DNA of 37,600 bases from JAZBPO01 sp036351675 (GTDB lineage Bacteria; Pseudomonadota; Gammaproteobacteria; Pseudomonadales; Azotimanducaceae). The notes under the pieces were generated by a model. It saw only the letters and a program-made list of their open reading frames with translations. It had not been told where the DNA came from and did not search any database. The stretch is from assembly GCA_036351675.1 (NCBI GenBank), contig JAZBPO010000136.1:1-37600 (forward strand). Reading direction: 5' to 3'. Of the stretch, positions 25,942 to 34,343 are shown piece after piece. Numbering within the stretch: the stretch's first letter is position 1; every line of letters starts with the position of its first letter. A program made the translations under genes and the position numbers.

Positions 25942-26817
25942 ATGGAAGCCTTTCTTCACGATCTTTCCTGGGTGCTGCCGCTGCGTTCCGACGCGGCGAC
26001 GGTCGTGTTCGAGGCCTTCACGGCGCTCGGCTACTTTCCCTTCTATCTGCTCGTGCTGCCCCTCGGCTACTGGCTCTGGGACAAGGAGATGTTCACGCGC
26101 CTCGCCGTACTGATCCTCACCTCGGCGCTGGTGAACGGCTTCCTCAAGGACCTCTTCGACGACCCCAGGCCGGCCGTCGAGTACGCGCTCGACGGGCGCG
26201 TCGGCGACAGCTTCGGACTCCCGTCGGGCCATGCACAGCTCGCCGTGGTCACCTGGTTCTGGCTCGCCCGGGAACTGAAGCGCCCCTGGTGCTGGCCGCT
26301 CGCGGCTTTCATCGTCGCCGGCATCTGCTTCTCTCGCCTCTACCTCGGCGTCCACGACGTCGAGGACGTGCTCGCCGGCGCCCTCATCGGCGCTCTCAGC
26401 CTGCTGCTCTTCGAGTGGCTGCTCGGTGATCGCTTCGGCCGCTGGCACGATCTGGACGGGCGGATCCAGATCGGCATCCTGCTCGCCGTCCAGCCAGCGA
26501 TCTGGCTGCTCTGGCCCGAGCCCGACGGACCGGGCGCCATTTCGGCCATCGGCGCCTTCCTGGTGGGCTGGTGGGGCGGCGTCCTCCTCGACCGGAATCG
26601 CCTGACCTTCCGACGCCATCCGAGCTGGTGGCGAGCGGCGCTCGCGGGCCTGCTCGGCCTCGCCCTGCTGTTCGGCCTGCTCGGCACGCTGGAGGCCCCG
26701 CTGCTGGCCCTGGGGCTCGGCGAGGACGCGGCCCGCTGGCTCGAGACCGGCTTCGTCGGCCTCTTCATCACCGTGCTCGCGCCCTGGCTGTTCAGGACGG
26801 CCCGCCTCGCGCACTGA
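25942..26817 (+). CDS. PAP2-family membrane phosphatase
   Basis: A 291-residue integral membrane protein with about seven hydrophobic helices. The three PAP2 motifs are complete: K69-x6-R76-P77 (KDLFDDPRP), P94-S-G-H97, and S131-R132-x5-H138 with D142. Typical members dephosphorylate undecaprenyl diphosphate, phosphatidic acid or PGP at the periplasmic face. The C-terminal third (about residues 165-291) adds membrane helices beyond the minimal domain. TAAGCT at 25906-25911 is a possible -10 element upstream. Confidence 0.87.
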   Translation: MEAFLHDLSWVLPLRSDAATVVFEAFTALGYFPFYLLVLPLGYWLWDKEMFTRLAVLILTSALVNGFLKDLFDDPRPAVEYALDGRVGDSFGLPSGHAQLAVVTWFWLARELKRPWCWPLAAFIVAGICFSRLYLGVHDVEDVLAGALIGALSLLLFEWLLGDRFGRWHDLDGRIQIGILLAVQPAIWLLWPEPDGPGAISAIGAFLVGWWGGVLLDRNRLTFRRHPSWWRAALAGLLGLALLFGLLGTLEAPLLALGLGEDAARWLETGFVGLFITVLAPWLFRTARLAH

Positions 26818-26942
26818 GGCGCGCAGGCGCCGCGATCCGGACATCGGCGAAGGCGCGGTAGACTCGGGGCACCGAAAGCGGTGCGGCGGCGTCACGCCCG
26901 GGGGCCTCGATACCCGCCGCAGAACAGAGCTCTGGAAGATGC

Positions 26943-27758
26943 GTGACGATCGCGACGACGTCGTTCCGGATCCGCCGCGTGCAGCGCTGCAGGCACGAAC
27001 GGCCGCGGCGCGCTGAGGCGGGGCGTGGATGGCGCTTTCTCCTCAGCCTGACGAGCCTCGTGCTGGCGCCGGTCGTGGTCGCGGGCGCTGAGGAGGCGCG
27101 CGCCATCGAGCGCGCGCGCATGGTCGCGGAGATCCGCACCATGATCACGCAGACGCGCGGCCAGACCGGCGTCGCGCGCCTCTCGGCTCACGTCGAGGCC
27201 GCCATGCTCGCGGTGCCCCGGCATCTCTTCCTCGACGACCCGGACGATCCTTCCGCCTACGCCAATCACCCCCTGCCCATCGGCCTCGGGCAGACCATCA
27301 GCCAGCCCTACATGGTCGCCCTGATGACGGAGCTCGCGGCGCCCGGCCCGCTCGATCGCGTGCTGGAGATCGGCACCGGGTCCGGCTATCAGGCCGCGGT
27401 GCTCGCAGAACTCGCCGCTCGCGTGGAGACCATCGAGATCCTGGAGCCGCTCGCCATCGAGGCGCGCGAGCGGCTCGCAGCGGCCGGCTACGAGAACGTG
27501 CGCGTCCACGCGGGAGATGGCTGGCACGGCGTCCCCGAGCAGGGCCCCTACGACGCGATCGTGGTCACCGCGGTGGCGGAGGCGCTGCCGCCACCGCTGC
27601 TCGAGCAGCTGCGTCCCGGCGGGCGCATCGTGATCCCGATCGGGCCCGCCTTCGGGGCGCACGACCTCATGCTCTACAGCAAGGACGCCGCCGGCGCCGT
27701 CTCCGAGCGCTGGATCCTCCCGGTGCGCTTCGTACCGCTGACCCGCTCCGAGGACTGA
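26943..27758 (+). CDS. Secreted protein-L-isoaspartate O-methyltransferase
   Basis: A 271-residue PCMT-family enzyme that methylates L-isoaspartyl residues in damaged proteins. The core has GQTISQPYMVALM (substrate loop), LEIGTGSGYQAAVLAEL (SAM motif I) and the late VIPIGPAFG segment. It differs from cytoplasmic Pcm by an N-terminal basic stretch followed by a hydrophobic segment (WRFLLSLTSLVLAPVVVAGA), an apparent signal peptide with cleavage near AGA-EEA, so periplasmic or membrane location is expected. GTG starts at 26943 (after GGAAG) or 26979 are both possible. TAGACT at 26859-26864 could be a -10. No partner gene is evident. Confidence 0.82.
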   Translation: MTIATTSFRIRRVQRCRHERPRRAEAGRGWRFLLSLTSLVLAPVVVAGAEEARAIERARMVAEIRTMITQTRGQTGVARLSAHVEAAMLAVPRHLFLDDPDDPSAYANHPLPIGLGQTISQPYMVALMTELAAPGPLDRVLEIGTGSGYQAAVLAELAARVETIEILEPLAIEARERLAAAGYENVRVHAGDGWHGVPEQGPYDAIVVTAVAEALPPPLLEQLRPGGRIVIPIGPAFGAHDLMLYSKDAAGAVSERWILPVRFVPLTRSED

Positions 27759-27783
27759 CGCGGCGCGCCGCAGGACGGCGCGG

Positions 27784-28872
27784 TCAGTTCCGCGGCGGCA
27801 TGCCGGCGATCTCGCCGAGGCGCTCGGCGAGCGTGCGACCGTCCGCCTGCGGCGCCCGGGGGGCGGCGGACCGATCACTCCTCGCCTGATAGGTCTCGGG
27901 CGGCCTCGGCGCAGGGCGCGGCCGCGCGGGAGACGGATCGTCGCCGCCGCCGTCGCCGCCACCGATCTTGTCCATGACCGTCGCGAGGCCCGCGACGATG
28001 CCGCCGATGTCCGCGAGGTTCGAGGGCAGGATGAGCGTGTTGTTCTCGTTCGCCAGCTTGCCGAACTCGCGCACGTACTGTTCGGCGATGCGCAGGTTCA
28101 TGGCCTGCTGGCCGCCCGGCTCGCCGAGCGCTGCCGCGACCTCGCGCAGGCCCTGCGCGGTGGCGCCGGCGATCAGCTCGATCTCCCGCGCCCGGCCCTC
28201 CGCCTCGTTGATCTGCCGGGTCTTCTCGGCTTCCGAGATGTTGATGGTCTCCTGCTTCTGACCCTCGGAGACGTTGATCTTCGCCTGCCGTTCGCCCTCG
28301 GACTCGGCCACCACGGCGCGACGCTCCCGCTCCGCGCGCATCTGCTTCTCGAGCGCGTCCGTGACCGTCGACGGCGGGATGATGTCCTTGATCTCGTAGC
28401 GCAGGACCTTCACGCCCCAGGGCTGGGACGCCTTGTCGACGGCGGCGACCACGGAGGCGTTGATCGTGTCCCGCTCCTCGAAGGTCTTGTCGAGCTCGAT
28501 CTTGCCGATCTCCGAACGCAGCGTCGTCTGCGCGAGCTGGGAGATGGCGAAGTAGTAGTTCTCGATGCCGTAGCTCGCGGCCTTGGCATCCACGACCTGC
28601 ATGTAGAGCACCCCGTCGACGGAGACGGAGATGTTGTCCTTGGTGATACAGGTCTGGGACGGCACGTCCACGGCCTGCTCCTTGAGCGTATGCCGATAGG
28701 CCACCTTGTCCACGAAGGGAATGAGGATGTGGAAGCCGGCCTCGAGCGTCCCGGAGTACTTGCCGAGGCGCTCGACGACGAACTGTTCGCGCTGGGGAAC
28801 GACGCGCGCCGTCTGGAACAGGATGACGAGTACGAGGACGGCGAGACCGACGCCGAGTACGAGCGAGACCAT
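27784..28872 (-). CDS. SPFH/stomatin-like membrane protein (QmcA type)
   Basis: A 362-residue protein with one N-terminal membrane helix (about residues 3-22), an SPFH domain (about 25-200) and a long alanine/glutamate-rich coiled-coil region (about 195-260), then a Gly/Pro-rich tail. Such proteins form oligomeric rings in membrane microdomains and influence protease access or membrane quality control. The gene starts 2 nt after the NfeD gene stop; the NfeD-SPFH pairing is a recognised conserved operon. Convergent with the PCMT gene at a 25-bp gap. Confidence 0.92.
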   Translation of the reverse strand: MVSLVLGVGLAVLVLVILFQTARVVPQREQFVVERLGKYSGTLEAGFHILIPFVDKVAYRHTLKEQAVDVPSQTCITKDNISVSVDGVLYMQVVDAKAASYGIENYYFAISQLAQTTLRSEIGKIELDKTFEERDTINASVVAAVDKASQPWGVKVLRYEIKDIIPPSTVTDALEKQMRAERERRAVVAESEGERQAKINVSEGQKQETINISEAEKTRQINEAEGRAREIELIAGATAQGLREVAAALGEPGGQQAMNLRIAEQYVREFGKLANENNTLILPSNLADIGGIVAGLATVMDKIGGGDGGGDDPSPARPRPAPRPPETYQARSDRSAAPRAPQADGRTLAERLGEIAGMPPRN

Positions 28873-28874
28873 GA

Positions 28875-29327
28875 TCAGGACTCCTGCCTGGCTACGAGAA
28901 GGGTCAGATTGTCGCGGCCCGTGATGACGACCAGCTCACCCTCGGAGAGAACGTCGTCGGAGCGAGCCGACCAGGCGGCGCCGCGATAGTCCACCTCACC
29001 GCGGCCATGATCGCCGTCACCGAAGCCACGCAGCACGCGCGCATCGCGGCCGAGGAAGTCGTCGTCGGCCTCGTCGGAGGTACCCATGTGCATGCGGCCC
29101 TTGAACCAGCCGGTGAAGCGCGCCCGGAGGGCGAGCAGGGAACACACGGAGACGACGGAGAAGACCACGAAGGGCAGGGCCCCTTCGCCGGGCATGCCGA
29201 GGGCCACGGCGATGCCCGTGACGAGGGCGCCGAAGCCGAGGAACACCGCGACGAAGCCGGTGACGAAGAGCTCGGAAAGGATCAGCAAGAGGCCGACGAC
29301 GATCCAGATGGTGGGAATGTACTCCAT
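28875..29327 (-). CDS. NfeD-like membrane protein (short form)
   Basis: A 150-residue protein with three or so N-terminal membrane helices (IPTIWIVVGLLLILSELF; FVAVFLGFGALVTGIAVAL; FVVFSVVSVCSLLAL) and a C-terminal OB-fold domain (about 90-150). The short NfeD lacks the serine-protease part found in long forms and partners with SPFH proteins; the neighbour 2 nt downstream is exactly that. The ATG at 29327 has an AGGAG upstream. A 48-codon open extension has no membrane character and is rejected. Confidence 0.9.
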   Translation of the reverse strand: MEYIPTIWIVVGLLLILSELFVTGFVAVFLGFGALVTGIAVALGMPGEGALPFVVFSVVSVCSLLALRARFTGWFKGRMHMGTSDEADDDFLGRDARVLRGFGDGDHGRGEVDYRGAAWSARSDDVLSEGELVVITGRDNLTLLVARQES

Positions 29328-29525
29328 GCACACACTCCTGCCGGGGACGGAGGGATCATACCTCCGACCTCCGGCTCCCGGGGGCGGCACTCGACCGGTC
29401 TGGTGCCGGGCCTGCGGCGCTGCGCGCGCGATCCGGGGCCAGAAGACGCTATGCTGCGCACCTGCTCGCATGGCGCTGCTCGCCCCTCGTCAGGCGTGTT
29501 CAGACCGCCCGAACGAGGCGCCGCC

Positions 29526-29942
29526 ATGTCCTATGTTTTCAGCATCGATCCCCGACTCGGCGTCATCGTCGCGCGCTTCGACGGAGTGGTGGACGCAGGC
29601 CAGCTCGACCGCATCAGGGAGGAGATCGAGGTGCATCCGGACTTCCGGCCGGGCCTCGACCGCATCTGGGACGAACGGGACGCGGAACTCCGCCTCTCCG
29701 CCGACGACCTGCGCATGCTGGCAGACCGCTGGGACAACACGGCCGTCGATCATGGCGAACGCCGGCTCGGCTATCTCGTGAAACCCGGCCTCCGCTGGGG
29801 ACTCAACCGGCAGTTCGAGGCGCAGCGCAGCGCCGCCGATGTGACCTTCGGGATCTACACCTCCTGGTCGGAACTGCTCGCCTGGCTGGGACTGCCCGAG
29901 GACCTTCCGGACCCCGTCGAACTCGTCCGCCGCGAGCGTTGA
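29526..29942 (+). CDS. STAS/SpoIIAA-like domain protein
   Basis: A 138-residue cytoplasmic protein. It begins with a short strand (YVFSIDPRLGVIVARFDG), then helix-strand units (GLDRIWDERDAEL) and ends with a FGIYTSWSELLAWLGL helix, the overall pattern of SpoIIAA-like STAS proteins found singly in proteobacteria. No phosphorylatable Ser of classical anti-anti-sigma factors is evident, so function is unknown. TATGCT at 29450-29455 is a possible -10. It diverges from NfeD across 198 bp that hold nothing else recognised, and converges on the haem protein gene. Confidence 0.6.
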   Translation: MSYVFSIDPRLGVIVARFDGVVDAGQLDRIREEIEVHPDFRPGLDRIWDERDAELRLSADDLRMLADRWDNTAVDHGERRLGYLVKPGLRWGLNRQFEAQRSAADVTFGIYTSWSELLAWLGLPEDLPDPVELVRRER

Positions 29943-29952
29943 CCCGCGGTCG

Positions 29953-30480
29953 CTACCGCTCCGTCGGCACGATCCAGAACACGCCTCGCAGATCGCCCGC
30001 CGCGTAGCCGCGGGCCCGGTCCTCCGGATAGCGCGCATCGAGCGCGGCCGCCACCTCTTCGTCGATCGCGTCGCCGTGGCACTGCAGGCACATGGGCCCG
30101 ATCCGGATCGGCTCGACCCAACCGGTACGACCATCGTCCAGCCACACGGCGCGGCCTTCGATCGGTCGCGTCCCCGCGAGCATGCCGTCGAGCACCGGCG
30201 CCACCCAGGCCGGCGCCGTGTTGTGGGGGTTGCGCAGGCGGTCGCTCGCACGACCGACCTCGAAGCCCCGCTCCGCCTGCGCGGCCGGAAGGCCGGGCGC
30301 GATCAGGTTGCAGGCCGTCACCGCCGCGACCGGCCCCTCCGCCAGCCCGGCCTGCAACGCGCCCATGAGCGCCTGCTTGAAGGGCAGCAGATCTTCCGGT
30401 CCGGCCGTGGGCCCTGCATGGACGAAGGGCCCTGTGCCCAGCGTGCAGAGCACGAGAACCAGCGCTGGGTGGCGTTTCAT
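29953..30480 (-). CDS. Periplasmic Tll0287-like (DUF3365) c-type haem protein
   Basis: A 175-residue protein with a signal peptide (MKRHPALVLVLCTLG, cleavage near VHA) and one haem-binding CLQCH motif (C131, C134, H135). The VGRASDRLRNPHN segment (residues 75-87) and length match the Tll0287-like/DUF3365 family, whose haem sits in a PAS-like fold and may sense redox state or gases. Haem attachment would occur in the periplasm. The ATG is preceded by a GGGAGATCTCGCC. An FNR-type box lies 57 bp upstream, shared with the divergent small membrane protein and TonB receptor. Confidence 0.85.
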   Translation of the reverse strand: MKRHPALVLVLCTLGTGPFVHAGPTAGPEDLLPFKQALMGALQAGLAEGPVAAVTACNLIAPGLPAAQAERGFEVGRASDRLRNPHNTAPAWVAPVLDGMLAGTRPIEGRAVWLDDGRTGWVEPIRIGPMCLQCHGDAIDEEVAAALDARYPEDRARGYAAGDLRGVFWIVPTER

Positions 30481-30536
30481 GGCGAGATCTCCCGGACTGA
30501 TCGTCGCGATGTGACCTCATGGACGGGCGGGCCGCG

Positions 30537-30550
30537 CTGATCCGGATCAA
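30537..30550. promoter_or_regulatory. FNR/Anr/Dnr-type operator
   Basis: CTGATCCGGATCAA on the plus strand, TTGATCCGGATCAG on the minus; the consensus is TTGAT-N4-ATCAA, so 9 of 10 defined bases match. The core TGATCCGGATCA is a perfect palindrome. On the plus strand a TACAGT (30573-30578) begins 22 bp after the box, exactly the geometry of a class II FNR promoter centred near -41.5. On the minus strand TCACAT at the same distance is a poorer -10. The regulator itself is not in the window. Confidence 0.65.
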
Positions 30551-30724
30551 GCAATCGCCGGGCGGCTGCGTGTACAGTCCGTGCACGTCGCCGATCGACG
30601 GTGCGTGTTCAAGGCGCGCGCGCGTTCTGCCGACATGCGTCAGGATGACGCCTGATCGACGCGCCCGAGCAGGCGCAGCGCGCGCAGGCGAAGAGACCCA
30701 GGGACGGGCCGAAGCAGAGATGCC

Positions 30725-31147
30725 ATGAAGACGCGCCGCCTACTGCAGACACTGCCCATCGCACTCTTCGCCATACTGTTCGGTGGCGTCGGCTTCGGCA
30801 CGGGCAACATGCTGCAGCTCGTCCTCGACCCCGAGGGCGCGGCGGAAGCGCACGAACACGGCGCTCGGGAAGCCGCCGGCCATGGCGACTTCGCCATGGT
30901 CTGTGGTGATGGTGCGGGCGCCGTCGTCGCAGCGCCGCCGAGCGAAGCCGACGCGCCCCTTCCGCTGCCCCCCGAACACTGCCTCTTCTGTCTGGACGGC
31001 ATCGCGCCCCAGCCCGTACCGCAAGGCGACTCGACGCCCCCCGACCATCCACGTCCGGCCCTGCCACGACCACGGCCCGTCGCCGCGGCGCCTCTCAGCC
31101 CGCGCACGAATGCCGACCCCGCCCGGGGACCGCCCGTCCTCTTCTGA
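30725..31147 (+). CDS. Small membrane-anchored Cys/His protein (DUF2946-like)
   Basis: A 140-residue protein with one N-terminal hydrophobic segment (about residues 10-33), then a His-rich stretch (AHEHG, GHG) with C60, a conserved-looking EHCLFC motif (H85, C86, C89) and a proline-rich tail. It resembles DUF2946 proteins, small secreted or membrane proteins found beside copper-related TonB receptors, but the match is by pattern only. Metal binding by the Cys and His residues is inferred. It is preceded by a purine-rich AGAGATGCC and lies 42 bp before the receptor; both probably come from the FNR-type promoter. Confidence 0.55.
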   Translation: MKTRRLLQTLPIALFAILFGGVGFGTGNMLQLVLDPEGAAEAHEHGAREAAGHGDFAMVCGDGAGAVVAAPPSEADAPLPLPPEHCLFCLDGIAPQPVPQGDSTPPDHPRPALPRPRPVAAAPLSPRTNADPARGPPVLF

Positions 31148-31189
31148 GACCGACCGGTACACATCGGAATCCAGAAGAGAGGACAAGAC

Positions 31190-33352
31190 ATGAAACTGCA
31201 CGCTCCCCTGTGCGTCGGCCTGGCGCTGGGCGCCCTCGCCTGCGCCCCGTCGCCAAGCCTCGGTCGCACCGCCCAGCACGCCGAGCCGGGCATCGAGACC
31301 CTGACCGTGCTCGGGCAGGCCGACCGCCGCCAGGGCATCGTCCTCGCCGACGCCATGCGCGCGGCGGCGCCGGACGCCACCGAGGCGCTCGCCGCGATTC
31401 CCGGCGTCGCCGTCAACCGCAACGGCCCGCTCACGAGCATCCTCCAGTACCGGGGCCTGTACGGCACCCGCATGGGGGTGCGCGTCGACGGGCAGACCAT
31501 GATCCAGGGCGGCCCGAACTGGATGGATCCGCCCTTCCACTACGCGCCGCGCGGGCTGCTGCACGAGGTCTCCCTCACGCCGGGCGTGACGCGGCTCGGA
31601 GACGGAACCGGTCTCGGCGGCGGCGCGCAGGCGGCCTGGAAGCGGCCCAACTATTCGGAGGGCGGCTGGCAGCCCTGGCTCGACGTCGACAGCTCGGCCT
31701 CGTCGGTGGACGAAGGCTGGGGCACGGCCGCGAGCGCGGGACTCGCCAGCGAAAGGCAGCGCCTATACGGCGCCTTCTCCCGCGAAGAGGGCGGGAACTT
31801 CGAGTCGGGTGACGGCACCGTGGTCCCGAGCGCCTACACGCGGACCGCGGAAGCCGTCGGCTACGGCCTGCGCACGGACCGGCACAGCCTCGATGCCGCC
31901 TTCCGGCGCATCCGGTCCGACGATGCCGGCACGCCGGTCCTGCCCATGGACATCGAGTACTTCGACACGGAACTCTGGCACGTCGACGGACGCACGCGCC
32001 TCGAGTTCGGCTCCGGCGCACCACTGGAGCTGCGCCTGTTCCTCGCCGGTTCGAACGTCCGCCACGCCATGAACAACTTCGAGCAGCGCACGGCGATGCG
32101 CACGCGCCGGACGGTCGCCTTCGCCGATGGCCTCGAGGCCCGCTTCGAGTTCAGCCGGGAGCTCCTCGCAGGCACGGCATCGGGGGGCCTCGGCTGGCAC
32201 GAGGAAACGCACGATGCGCGCATCGGCGACCCCTCGGCGCCCGCTTTCTTCGTTTCGAACTTCGACGGCATCGAGCACGTGGCCCACTCGGCCTGGCTGC
32301 AGTGGAACGGCGCCATCGCCGGCGGCTGGCAGCTGGAGTCCGGGGTGCGCCTGACGCGCACGCGTACGGATGCGGACGACGTCGACGCCGCGCCCGCCCG
32401 CATGGTCGACGCCATGCCGGGCGCCTTTCCCATGGGCACGCCGCCGCGCGCGTTCTTCATGCTCCGGGAACGCTTCAACGCGAGTGACCGCTCGCAGATC
32501 GACCACAACCTCGACCTCGACCTGATTCTGTCCCGGGACCTGGCGGACGATCTGCGCGTCGAGCTGGCGCTGGCGCGGCGCACGCGGACGCCGGCCTACA
32601 TGGAGCGCTATCTCTGGATTCCGCTCGAGGCGAACGCGGGCCTCGGGGACGGCAACACCTACGTCGGCAATCCGCTCCTCGACCCGGAAGTCTCCCATCA
32701 GTTCGAGTTCGCCCTGCTCGGCGACAGCGAACGCAGCGCCTGGAGCCTGCGCGCCCACGTCCGCCAGGTCGACGACTACGTCACCGGTCTGCCGGCGACG
32801 GATCCGGTCACGATCGCCCTGTCGACGAACGCGGCGGGCGATCCGACGCCGCTGGACATGGCGAACGTCGACGCGCGCTTCTGGGGCATCGAGGCCGACT
32901 ATGCGCGCACCCTGACCGACTCGGTCGCGCTGGAGCTGCGTGGCACCTGGCTCGAGGGCGAGATCGAGGATCTCGACGACCACGTCTTCCGCCTCGCACC
33001 GCCGGAGTTCGCCGTGGGCCTGCGCTGGGCCCGGGGCCCCTTGACCCTGCGTGCCACGCAGCGCTTCGTGGCGCGGGAGCTCGGCGCTTCGCGCCTGCTC
33101 ACCTTCGACCCCGCGAATCCGAACAACCGGTTCGAGCGCATCGACGGCTACGCCCTCACGAACCTCGACGCGTCCTGGCGCGTACGCGAGGGATTGCGCA
33201 TCGACGTCGGCGTGGAAAATCTCCTGGACGCCCACTACGAGGACGCCACGTCGGGCTTCGTACGGGCGCCGAACGGAGAGGTTCCGGTGGGCGCGCGCCT
33301 GCCGGGCCGCGGCCGCAACCTCTTCGCCCGACTGCGCTACCAGCTTCTCTGA
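31190..33352 (+). CDS. TonB-dependent outer membrane receptor
   Basis: A 720-residue outer-membrane protein. It has a signal peptide (first about 25 residues), a TonB box (ETLTV, 36-40), a plug domain (AAIPGVAVNRNG with ILQYRGLYG and GVRVDG, about 60-160) and a 22-strand-type barrel. The barrel ends in RYQLL, lacking the usual final aromatic. One predicted loop has four methionines (M405, M409, M415, M424) within 20 residues, a pattern seen in copper-binding proteins. Ligand is not proven; an upstream Cys/His protein and an FNR-type promoter recall the anaerobically induced copper receptor NosA/OprC, though overall sequence differs from it. GAGAGGACAAGAC precedes the ATG. Confidence 0.9.
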   Translation: MKLHAPLCVGLALGALACAPSPSLGRTAQHAEPGIETLTVLGQADRRQGIVLADAMRAAAPDATEALAAIPGVAVNRNGPLTSILQYRGLYGTRMGVRVDGQTMIQGGPNWMDPPFHYAPRGLLHEVSLTPGVTRLGDGTGLGGGAQAAWKRPNYSEGGWQPWLDVDSSASSVDEGWGTAASAGLASERQRLYGAFSREEGGNFESGDGTVVPSAYTRTAEAVGYGLRTDRHSLDAAFRRIRSDDAGTPVLPMDIEYFDTELWHVDGRTRLEFGSGAPLELRLFLAGSNVRHAMNNFEQRTAMRTRRTVAFADGLEARFEFSRELLAGTASGGLGWHEETHDARIGDPSAPAFFVSNFDGIEHVAHSAWLQWNGAIAGGWQLESGVRLTRTRTDADDVDAAPARMVDAMPGAFPMGTPPRAFFMLRERFNASDRSQIDHNLDLDLILSRDLADDLRVELALARRTRTPAYMERYLWIPLEANAGLGDGNTYVGNPLLDPEVSHQFEFALLGDSERSAWSLRAHVRQVDDYVTGLPATDPVTIALSTNAAGDPTPLDMANVDARFWGIEADYARTLTDSVALELRGTWLEGEIEDLDDHVFRLAPPEFAVGLRWARGPLTLRATQRFVARELGASRLLTFDPANPNNRFERIDGYALTNLDASWRVREGLRIDVGVENLLDAHYEDATSGFVRAPNGEVPVGARLPGRGRNLFARLRYQLL

Positions 33353-33376
33353 GGCGCGCGGGCATCTCCGGAAGCG

Positions 33377-33410
33377 GCGCGCCGGCCACGAAGCCGGCGC
33401 GCTCCCTTCT
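33377..33410 (+). terminator. Rho-independent-like terminator of the receptor gene
   Basis: A perfect 10-bp stem (GCGCGCCGGC and GCCGGCGCGC) with loop CACGAA, followed by the pyrimidine run TCCCTTCT, begins 24 nt after the receptor stop. The strongest terminator-like structure in the window. Confidence 0.7.
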
Positions 33411-33459
33411 CCGATGCCGGGGTGCCGGCGCGCGAGGCGCGCTGGATGCGGTCACCACC

Positions 33460-33756
33460 TCACGAAGCCGATTCGTCGACGATCGTGAGCACGGCCGTCG
33501 CCTCCAACTCCCGACCCTCGATGAGATCGAAGTCGATGTCACCGATGACGCTCACCCGATCACCCTTCTCGACGCGCTGATAGCCGTTGCCGTCCAGCGG
33601 GTCGTAGAGCATTGGCCGGGTGTCGACGGTGAGTTCCGTCACGCCGGTCTCCAGCACGAGGCGGATCAGATGGCCGCCTGGCGGAGAGCGCCGGTTCGCG
33701 GCAGCGCAGTACACCAACCAAGCGGGGCAGGCGCACCAACCCAGGTCGGATGCCAT
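33460..33756 (-). CDS. Small hypothetical protein with OB-fold-like C-terminal part
   Basis: A 98-residue protein. Residues 35-98 (from LIRLVLETGV through GYQRVEKGDRVSVIGDIDFD to ATAVLTIVDES) look like a five-strand OB-fold domain of the type found in small bacterial proteins of unknown function. The first 34 residues contain three cysteines and a short hydrophobic patch but no clear signal peptide. The ATG at 33756 has GGAG upstream; a start inside the frame (GTG near residue 15) is possible. It faces the receptor gene on the opposite strand and diverges from the antiporter operon. Confidence 0.5.
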   Translation of the reverse strand: MASDLGWCACPAWLVYCAAANRRSPPGGHLIRLVLETGVTELTVDTRPMLYDPLDGNGYQRVEKGDRVSVIGDIDFDLIEGRELEATAVLTIVDESAS

Positions 33757-33845
33757 GACGCTCCGCCGCAGGCGCGCGGCCACGGTTACGGCTCAGAGGC
33801 TCCTGTGCGACCCTGCGACCTCAGGCCGGCGCGGGAATCGCTCCC

Positions 33846-34343
33846 TTGGGGAAGCAGGAGCACAAGCAGGTCGCATGGGTTCGGGCGGCGGTGGCGCGTG
33901 GCCTGGTCGCTGCCACGCTCTGGTGGATGCTCACGGAGGGGGCGGACGCCCCGGCCTTCGGATCGCTCGCGGTCCTGCTCACCGTGGTCGCGAGTCTCGC
34001 CCTGGCCCCTCCAGCGCCGGCGCTGCGCATCTCGCTGCTCGGCTTCCTGCGCTTCGTCGGCACCTTCGTGCTCCGCTCCGTCGCCGCCGGTGCGCAGGTC
34101 GCACGTCTGGCCCTGGCCCCCCGCCTGGCGCTGCGGCCGGCCCGGATCAGCGTCGAGACGCACCTGCCCGCCGGGCTGCCGCGCGTGCTGCTCGCGAACA
34201 CCCTGACCCTTCAACCCGGCACCCTCGCCGTGTGTCTCGAGGACGCCCGCCTGCTGGTGCACGTCCTCGACGAGACCCCGGACCTCGAACCCGAGGTGCG
34301 CGCCCTCGAGGCGCGCATCGCCGCCATGCTGAGGCTGACGTGA
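33846..34343 (+). CDS. mrpE: Mrp-type Na+/H+ antiporter subunit E
   Basis: A 165-residue protein (MnhE/MrpE family) with two or three N-terminal membrane helices and a soluble C-terminal domain. The conserved THLPAGLPRVLLANTLTLQPGTL segment (residues 103-125) is diagnostic of the family. It is the first gene of the operon. A TTG at 33846 opens the frame; a GTG at 33891, just before the first helix, is also reasonable. Its stop overlaps the next start in GTGA. Confidence 0.9.
   Translation: MGKQEHKQVAWVRAAVARGLVAATLWWMLTEGADAPAFGSLAVLLTVVASLALAPPAPALRISLLGFLRFVGTFVLRSVAAGAQVARLALAPRLALRPARISVETHLPAGLPRVLLANTLTLQPGTLAVCLEDARLLVHVLDETPDLEPEVRALEARIAAMLRLT

Noticed and set aside
26940..27017. 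Short ATG-started frame at the beginning of the isoaspartyl methyltransferase gene
   Set aside because: Only 25 residues, Asp/Arg-rich, no independent ribosome site or similarity.
31763..33235. Minus-strand 490-codon frame opposite the TonB receptor
   Set aside because: Antisense shadow; the receptor frame has signal peptide, TonB box and plug motifs.
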